This document shows, piece after piece, positions 58,034-64,000 of a DNA stretch of 64,000 bases (its first letter is position 1; every line of letters begins with the position of its first letter). Origin of the DNA: Clostridiales bacterium (lineage in GTDB: Bacteria; Bacillota; Clostridia; Monoglobales; Monoglobaceae); assembly GCA_019419865.1 (NCBI GenBank), contig JAHZIG010000007.1:1-64000 (forward strand), written 5' to 3'. The notes below the pieces were generated by a model. That model was not told where the DNA came from. It did not search any database and worked only from the letters and a program-made list of their open reading frames with translations. The translations under genes and the position numbers were made by a program.

Positions 58034-58111
58034 CGTTGACGTTTTAAATTAGAGAGTATCCGGCGTAATCGATATTATATTTGAAGTTTGTAAAAAGGGG
58101 GTAGTTGAAAT

Positions 58112-60832
58112 ATGAAGAGCGAAAAGTTTAGCGTCACCGGGATGACCTGCGCGGCATGCCAGGCGAATATAACTCGAAACGTTCAAAAATTGGAGGGCGT
58201 CGACGAGGTCAACGTAAATCTTTTGTCGAACCAGATGTCGGTGAGCTACGACGAGGATAGGATTAGTTCGGCCGATATAGTAAACGCGGTCGTATCGATC
58301 GGGTACGGAGCGGAATCTATGGAAGCCGCCGCGGCGAGCGGAGGAAGAAGCGACGATTTCAGAAGCGAATGGCAGACTCGGCAGAAGAATGCGGAGGAAG
58401 CTCAGAAGGCTATGCAGAGACGGCTTATATGGTCGATAATACTGCTCGTTCCGCTGATGTATATAGCGATGGGGCATATGCTGCATATACCCGTTCTGCA
58501 CATATTTATGGGAACGGAAAACGCGGTCATATCGGCGTTCACTCAGTTTTTGATAACGGTTCCGATCCTTATCATAAACCGCAAGTTCTTCACGTCGGGC
58601 TATAAGGCGCTTACAAAACGCGCGCCCAATATGGATTCGCTTGTGGCGATAGGTTCTTCGGCCGCGCTTATCTACGGTATTTTTGCAATATACCGCATGG
58701 CGTACGGCCTGGGACATGGGGATCTGGAGCTTGTCAGTCATTATTCGCACGAGTTGTATTTTGAGTCGTCGGCTATGATCTTGACGCTCGTAACGGTCGG
58801 GAAATATCTTGAGTCGCGTTCTAAATCAAAGACGTCCGACGCGCTCGGCAAGCTGATAGATCTCGCGCCCAAGACGGCGGTAGTTATCCGAAACAGCGCA
58901 GAGAAAACGATCCCGGCGGAGCAGGTGACGGCGGGAGATATAGTGGTCATAAAGCCGGGCGAGAGTATACCTGTAGACGGAGTTATAACCGAGGGCGGAG
59001 GTTACGTCGATCAATCGGCGATAACCGGCGAGAGCATACCTGTTGAGAAAAACGTGGGAGACAACGTAATATCGGCGACGATAAACAAAAACGGAAGTTT
59101 TAAGTTTAAGGCGTCTAAGGTCGGAAACGACACGACGCTCGCGCATATTATCAGGCTGGTCGACGAGGCCGGGAACTCGAAAGCGCCGATCGCGCGACTG
59201 GCCGATAAGGTCAGCGGGGTGTTTGTGCCGACGGTAATAGCGATAGCGATACTTACGGCCATCGTTTGGATAATAGCCGGACGGACGTTTGAGTTCGCGC
59301 TCTCCTCCGCGATAACGGTATTGGTAATATCCTGCCCGTGCGCGCTGGGACTTGCGACTCCGGTAGCTATAATGGCCGGAACGGGAAAGGCCGCCGAATA
59401 CGGCATATTGATAAAGTCGGCGGAGAGTTTGGAAAACCTCCATTCAATAGATACGATAGTTTTGGATAAAACGGGCACGATAACATCCGGACATCCGTCG
59501 GTGACCGATATAGTCGCGTTTGACAAAGCGATCGACGAGAGAACCTTTTTGGCGGAAGCGGCCGCGGTCGAATCCGGAAGCGAGCATCCTCTCGCCGAAG
59601 CGGTAGTCGAGCGGGCGCGGGATATGGGACTCGGTATCCCGGCGGCGGACGGTTTCGAGGCGGTTTCCGGCAGAGGAGTTAAAGCGACGATCGGCGATTC
59701 TGAATATATAGCCGGAAATGTAAATTTCATGCGGGAAAATAATATATCAAATATCAAAACCGTCGAGAGCGAGGCGGGGCGTCTTGCAAAAGAGGGAAAG
59801 ACCCCGCTGGTATTTGCAAGGAATGGAAAGCCCGTCGGTATAATAGCGGTTGCGGACACGGTTAGAGAATCGAGCGTAGACGCGATAAACAGGTTTAATA
59901 AGATGGGGCTCGACGTGGTGATGCTGACCGGCGACAATAAATTGACCGCCGAGGCGATCAGGAAGAAGCTCGGAATAAAGACGGCTATATCCGACGTTAT
60001 GCCGGCGCAGAAAGAGGCTTGTATACGCGAACTTCAGGCCAAGGGTCGCAAGGTGGCCATGGTCGGAGACGGTATAAACGACGCTCCCGCCCTCACGAGA
60101 GCGGATATAGGAATAGCTATCGGCGCGGGAACGGATATAGCGATAGATTCGGCGGACGTCGTTTTGATGAAGGATTCACTGGGCGACGTCGTAACCGCTA
60201 TAGAGCTTAGCAAATCGGTCATACGCAATATTCACATGAACTTGTTCTGGGCGTTCTTCTATAATATCTTGGGAATACCGGTCGCGGCGGGCGTCTTGTA
60301 TCCGGCGTTCGGGCTCAGACTCAGCCCGATGATAGGTTCGGCGGCGATGAGCCTGAGTTCGGTGTGCGTTGTGGCGAACGCGCTGAGGCTGCGGTTCTTC
60401 AAGTCTAAGATCTCCGAAGGATCGGGCGAGGAGCGCAATGATAACGGCGCTGGCTCCGCGAAGGCGGAGGAGGAGAATAACTCCGTTAAACGAATAGAAG
60501 GCGAAGCCGAGGCGGGAGAGAAAAATTCCGGAGCGGAAAGCGATATGCATAGCGCCGAGGAAGATATTATGCGGAAAAATAATAAAACAAATAATAATGA
60601 GAAAGGTTGGATAATTATGAAAAAAGCGATTACTGTAGAAGGAATGAGCTGCGCTCATTGTCAGGCGCATGTTAAGAAGGCGTTAGAGGAGATCGAGGGC
60701 GTTGAATTGGCCGACGTTAATTTGGAGACGAAGACCGCCACGGTCGCGCTGTCTAAGGACGTCGCCGACGACGTTTTAAAGGACGCGGTCGATAAAGCGG
60801 GTTACAGCGCGACGAACGTAGAGACGCTGTAG
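58112..60832 (+). CDS. copA: Copper-exporting P1B-type ATPase CopA with C-terminal CopZ-like domain
   Basis: 906 residues. N-terminal heavy-metal domain with GMTCAACQ (C13, C16). Eight membrane segments with the CPC ion site C408-P-C410 (SCPCALGLATP). Actuator DQSAITGES, phosphorylated D452 in LDKTGTIT, SGSEHPLAEA (the P1B HP motif) and GDGINDAPAL. After the last membrane pair (about 755) comes an 80-residue Glu/Lys/Asn-rich linker, then a second heavy-metal domain with GMSCAHCQ that is a complete CopZ chaperone. An internal ribosome site and ATG at 60617 (residue 836) could give free CopZ as well. It exports Cu(I) and is regulated by CsoR. Confidence 0.96.
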   Translation: MKSEKFSVTGMTCAACQANITRNVQKLEGVDEVNVNLLSNQMSVSYDEDRISSADIVNAVVSIGYGAESMEAAAASGGRSDDFRSEWQTRQKNAEEAQKAMQRRLIWSIILLVPLMYIAMGHMLHIPVLHIFMGTENAVISAFTQFLITVPILIINRKFFTSGYKALTKRAPNMDSLVAIGSSAALIYGIFAIYRMAYGLGHGDLELVSHYSHELYFESSAMILTLVTVGKYLESRSKSKTSDALGKLIDLAPKTAVVIRNSAEKTIPAEQVTAGDIVVIKPGESIPVDGVITEGGGYVDQSAITGESIPVEKNVGDNVISATINKNGSFKFKASKVGNDTTLAHIIRLVDEAGNSKAPIARLADKVSGVFVPTVIAIAILTAIVWIIAGRTFEFALSSAITVLVISCPCALGLATPVAIMAGTGKAAEYGILIKSAESLENLHSIDTIVLDKTGTITSGHPSVTDIVAFDKAIDERTFLAEAAAVESGSEHPLAEAVVERARDMGLGIPAADGFEAVSGRGVKATIGDSEYIAGNVNFMRENNISNIKTVESEAGRLAKEGKTPLVFARNGKPVGIIAVADTVRESSVDAINRFNKMGLDVVMLTGDNKLTAEAIRKKLGIKTAISDVMPAQKEACIRELQAKGRKVAMVGDGINDAPALTRADIGIAIGAGTDIAIDSADVVLMKDSLGDVVTAIELSKSVIRNIHMNLFWAFFYNILGIPVAAGVLYPAFGLRLSPMIGSAAMSLSSVCVVANALRLRFFKSKISEGSGEERNDNGAGSAKAEEENNSVKRIEGEAEAGEKNSGAESDMHSAEEDIMRKNNKTNNNEKGWIIMKKAITVEGMSCAHCQAHVKKALEEIEGVELADVNLETKTATVALSKDVADDVLKDAVDKAGYSATNVETL
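60617..60832 (+). CDS. copZ: CopZ-like copper chaperone from an internal start within copA
   Basis: 71 residues in frame with copA; a complete ferredoxin-like HMA fold with Cu ligands in GMSCAHC. GAGAAAGGTTGG lies eight to twelve bases before ATG 60617, and the preceding linker looks like a degenerate intergenic tail (HSAEEDIMRKNNKTNNNEKG). In most Firmicutes copZ is a separate gene downstream of copA. The sequence suggests loss of the copA stop and intergenic spacer, leaving both a fusion and a possible free chaperone. Whether the internal start is used is unproven. Confidence 0.5.
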   Translation: MKKAITVEGMSCAHCQAHVKKALEEIEGVELADVNLETKTATVALSKDVADDVLKDAVDKAGYSATNVETL

Positions 60833-60863
60833 CCGATCCTCAAAAAAATACATTGCGCAGGCG

Positions 60864-60887
60864 GGCGGGGCTATGCTCCGCCTCTTT
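60864..60887 (+). terminator. Probable terminator of csoR-copA
   Basis: GGCGG.GC/GC.CCGCC stem with a TAT loop, followed by TCTTT. Confidence 0.6.
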
Positions 60888-60951
60888 GCCGTGTTATAAG
60901 AAAATATCTATTTAAGGCTATTCTAACAAAATGAAAGGCGTGAATCAAAGT

Positions 60952-61260
60952 ATGATTAATATAAATAAAGTTACGGCGGTATTTTTCAGTCCTACGCATG
61001 GAAGCGAGAGATACGCAAAGGCTATAGCGAAAGAAATATCGGCTGAGTTTGAGGTCTTGGATCTGACAAGACCGGACGCGCGACGCAGGAGATACGAGTT
61101 TAAAAGCGACGAGCTTGTAATTTTCGGCGCGCCGGTGTATGCGGGAAGACTCCCGTCCGTCGAAGGCGGGATTTTTGACAACGTTTTTGGAAACGATACC
61201 CCGGCCGTGTTTACGGTCAGTTATGGAAACCGCGCCTACGAGGACGCTTTGCTTGAGTAA
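60952..61260 (+). CDS. N-terminal flavodoxin-like fragment of an EFR1-type ferrodoxin protein (stop-interrupted)
   Basis: 102 codons to an in-frame TAA at 61258-61260. The flavodoxin fold is clear: AVFFSPTHGSERYAKAIAKEI (FMN phosphate loop), then ELVIFGAPVYAGRLP and PAVFTVSYGNRAYEDALLE. ATG 60952 follows AAAGGCGTGA by eight bases; ATG 60931 would include that site. Coding continues in the same frame after the stop with KNICEANGFKGIAAGAW, so the two pieces are one gene of about 262 codons. EFR1 proteins shuttle electrons between a flavin and two iron-sulfur clusters. Confidence 0.8.
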   Translation: MININKVTAVFFSPTHGSERYAKAIAKEISAEFEVLDLTRPDARRRRYEFKSDELVIFGAPVYAGRLPSVEGGIFDNVFGNDTPAVFTVSYGNRAYEDALLE

Positions 61261-61740
61261 AAGAATATATGCGAAGCTAACGGATTCAAAGGTATCGCCG
61301 CGGGCGCGTGGATCGCGCCGCATACATATTCGGATAAAATCGCGGCGGGACGCCCGGATTCGGACGATTTGAAAAAGGTTTCGGAATTTGCCGGTAAAAT
61401 AAAGGAAATAGTTCTAAACAAAAATCTATCTGAGATCGGTTTAGAGGTTCCGGGCGATTATCCGTACCGAGAAGCTAAACAGGCGCCGTTTAATCCGCGC
61501 GGAAACAAAAAATGCATAAGCTGCGGAAAATGCGCGGAGGTCTGTCCGGTATCGGCGATCGATCCTAAAACGCCGACGCTGACGGACGCTGAAAAATGTA
61601 TCGCCTGTATGGCTTGCGCTAAAAACTGTCCGGTCGGAGCGAGAGGAGTGTTCGCCCCGGTCTATAAAACAGCTTCGCTGGCGCTTGAAAGCGCTCTTCT
61701 GAAGACGCGCAAGGAGCCGGAATTGTTTTATTGCCGATGA
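61261..61740 (+). pseudogene. C-terminal [4Fe-4S] ferredoxin part of the stop-interrupted EFR1-type protein
   Basis: Same frame as the fragment before it. It supplies the rest of the flavodoxin domain (GAWIAPHTYS..) and a 2[4Fe-4S] ferredoxin domain: CISCGKCAEVCPVSAI and CIACMACAKNCPVGA. Both CxxCxxCxxxC motifs are intact, so selection seems to have acted until recently. An ATG at 61369 could restart translation but has no good ribosome site. Without TAA 61258 the protein would be normal length. Confidence 0.75.
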
Positions 61741-61754
61741 TCCTAAACTTCTTA

Positions 61755-61793
61755 CAAAAATAAAATATCCTCCGGCTCGTCCGCCGGAGGATA
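61755..61793. terminator. Bidirectional intrinsic terminator
   Basis: TATCCTCCGGC and GCCGGAGGATA are perfect 11-bp arms with a 6-base loop. The minus-strand tail is TTTTATTTTTG. Serves the convergent EFR1 and 61798-62217 genes. Confidence 0.85.
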
Positions 61794-61797
61794 TAAC

Positions 61798-62217
61798 TTA
61801 ACCTTGTTCTAACGCCTGTTCAAGCCAGAAGAAACCGATATCAAAAGCCTTATACAGGCCGTCGCGTTCGGCCTGGCGCATTAATCTCGAGGCCTTGCCC
61901 TCGTTAGTCTTAAGCTCTATAATAACTTTTCTGGAGATCGTCAGATCATCAAGCTTATCGTTATCCATAAGCCTGAAGACGACGATATATTTGTCTTTCG
62001 GGTCTCCATAATATATCTGATCTCCGCATCTTAAAAGCAGCTTACCGTTGTATGTCAGATATTCGCTTTTTTTGCTCTGCTTTTGCTTGGATTTACTGCT
62101 TGCGGCAGTCGTTTTAGTAGAGGTCTTAGCGCTCTTCGTATTCTTTTTCGCGGCCTTTTTGGGTTCAGCCTTTTTCGGCTCTTTAGCAGCGCCGTCTTTC
62201 GCTTTTTCTACAGCCAT
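61798..62217 (-). CDS. Small protein with Lys/Ala-rich histone-H1-like N-terminus and unknown C-terminal domain
   Basis: 139 residues. Residues about 1-50 are almost only Lys, Ala, Pro, Ser and Thr (EPKKAEPKKAAKKNTKSAKT), predicted disordered and nucleic-acid binding. Residues about 52-139 form a compact alpha/beta domain (LTYNGKLLLRCGDQIYYGDPKDKYIVVFRLMDNDKLDDLTISRKV..) that I do not recognise. AGGAGG lies nine bases before ATG 62217. It follows purA by 75 bases on the same strand and probably shares its transcript. Tail composition resembles that of the SCP2 protein at 41712, although here the tail is N-terminal. Confidence 0.82.
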   Translation of the reverse strand: MAVEKAKDGAAKEPKKAEPKKAAKKNTKSAKTSTKTTAASSKSKQKQSKKSEYLTYNGKLLLRCGDQIYYGDPKDKYIVVFRLMDNDKLDDLTISRKVIIELKTNEGKASRLMRQAERDGLYKAFDIGFFWLEQALEQG

Positions 62218-62292
62218 TCACATCTGCCTCCTTTTTATTTAATATGTATATTACCGACAGATATATGAAAGTTTGCCGCTAAATACCGGCGC

Positions 62293-63600
<1,308 letters not shown>

Positions 63601-63659
63601 TCAGCTCATATATATAAGTTGCCGTTTAGATGGCGATTCACCTAAACACATACTCTATT

Positions 63660-63688
63660 ATCATACCAGATTATTAGGTTAAATGCAA
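63660..63688 (-). promoter_or_regulatory. Promoter of purA
   Basis: Minus strand TTGCAT (63688-63683), 17-base spacer, TATGAT (63665-63660), giving an untranslated leader of about 85 bases. I do not recognise a guanine riboswitch or PurR box in it. Confidence 0.65.
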
Positions 63689-63747
63689 GAATTTTTTAGT
63701 TTTAATGTATATTTATTTAACAAAGCCGCTTTGGCGGCCAAGTTATA

Positions 63748-64000
63748 TTATCTTTCCAGCAGTTTATTAATAAGCTTATATCCGTCTTTTATGAAGATTC
63801 CGGTTTTTTCCGCTTCTTTTTCACAGTATACGACCTCGTCGGCGGTTGTTTTTTCCGTCTTACTGTTGTAGAGGACGTAGGGGATCGGATCGGACGTATG
63901 CGTGCGTATAGCGAGCGGCGTCGGATGATCCGGCATGATCAAAACCGCGTAATCTTCTCCGCTGTCTTTTAAATAACTTACGATGGGGGCCACTATTTTT
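63748..64000 (-). CDS. Cofactor-independent phosphoglycerate mutase (ApgM-like), C-terminal part, cut by window edge
   Basis: 84 C-terminal codons are present; the rest lies beyond 64000. The reading frame is open to the edge. IMPDHPTPLAIRTHTSDPIPYVLY is the metal-binding C-terminal motif (Asp and His ligands) of the archaeal-type 2,3-bisphosphoglycerate-independent mutase family ApgM, also annotated as a proposed homoserine kinase in some Clostridia. Either glycolytic or threonine-pathway assignment is possible. Not in a visible operon with purA. Confidence 0.8.
   Translation of the reverse strand, partial: KIVAPIVSYLKDSGEDYAVLIMPDHPTPLAIRTHTSDPIPYVLYNSKTEKTTADEVVYCEKEAEKTGIFIKDGYKLINKLLER

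Noticed and set aside
61258..61260. Recoded amino acid (selenocysteine or pyrrolysine) at the interrupting stop
   Set aside because: The codon is TAA, not TGA or TAG, and no insertion element is visible.

Overview
The window reads as chromosomal DNA of an anaerobic, endospore-forming member of the Clostridia (Firmicutes). The evidence is a spore-cortex amidase (CwlD), the sporulation sigma factor SigH, an S-layer-homology (SLH) protein, strong AGGAGG ribosome sites and TTGACA-N17-TATAAT promoters, a class III glutamine synthetase, FeoAB and a CsoR/CopA copper operon. Giant secreted glycosidases, BspA-type leucine-rich-repeat proteins and a gluconate 5-dehydrogenase-type SDR fit a gut or plant-fibre degrader. 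The closest well-known relatives may be Monoglobus-like Clostridia, but that is only inference.

Layout. 0-2.3 kb: a 5S rRNA at the end of an rRNA operon, an unrecognised protein and a TetR regulator. 2.3-2.7 kb: a Mn2+ (yybP-ykoY) riboswitch with its own promoter and terminator, pointing at the TetR gene, plus a 12-bp-arm palindrome. 2.7-5.7 kb: a Ca2+-type P-type ATPase whose 5' end is frameshifted, and a small XRE regulator. 5.9-17 kb: cell-surface island with a 1747-residue BspA/Ig/PT-repeat protein, cwlD, a second BspA protein broken by a frameshift, and an SLH protein. 17-21 kb: metG and gltX. 21.5-25.9 kb: an ECF sigma/anti-sigma pair with an upstream DUF4367-like protein, and a MATE exporter behind an attenuator-like leader. 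26-36 kb: a large membrane-anchored protein of unknown function, glutamine synthetase III behind an ANTAR-type leader, sigH, a cluster of DnaA boxes, tmk-metK and rqcH. 36-55 kb: two polysaccharide loci, each an AraC regulator divergent from a giant secreted glycosidase (GH43; GH2 fused to a beta-helix), separated by an SCP2 protein with a histone-H1-like tail, feoAB and a secreted copper-amine-oxidase-N protein, followed by the SDR. 55-64 kb: two more secreted stalk/SLH proteins, csoR-copA-copZ, a flavodoxin/ferredoxin protein broken by an in-frame stop, a Lys-rich protein, purA and the 3' end of a phosphoglycerate mutase.

The AraC/glycosidase/SDR genes look like a carbohydrate capture and oxidation set. 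The surface proteins share recurring modules, notably a C-terminal domain ending in an F/L-W motif seen in four of them. The copper operon is self-contained: two CsoR boxes over the promoter, the exporter, and a CopZ-like chaperone fused to the exporter with its own internal start.

Three genes carry reading-frame lesions (two frameshifts, one TAA). Sequence error, recent decay and recoding cannot be told apart from this window alone. No insertion sequence, prophage, CRISPR array or tRNA was found.
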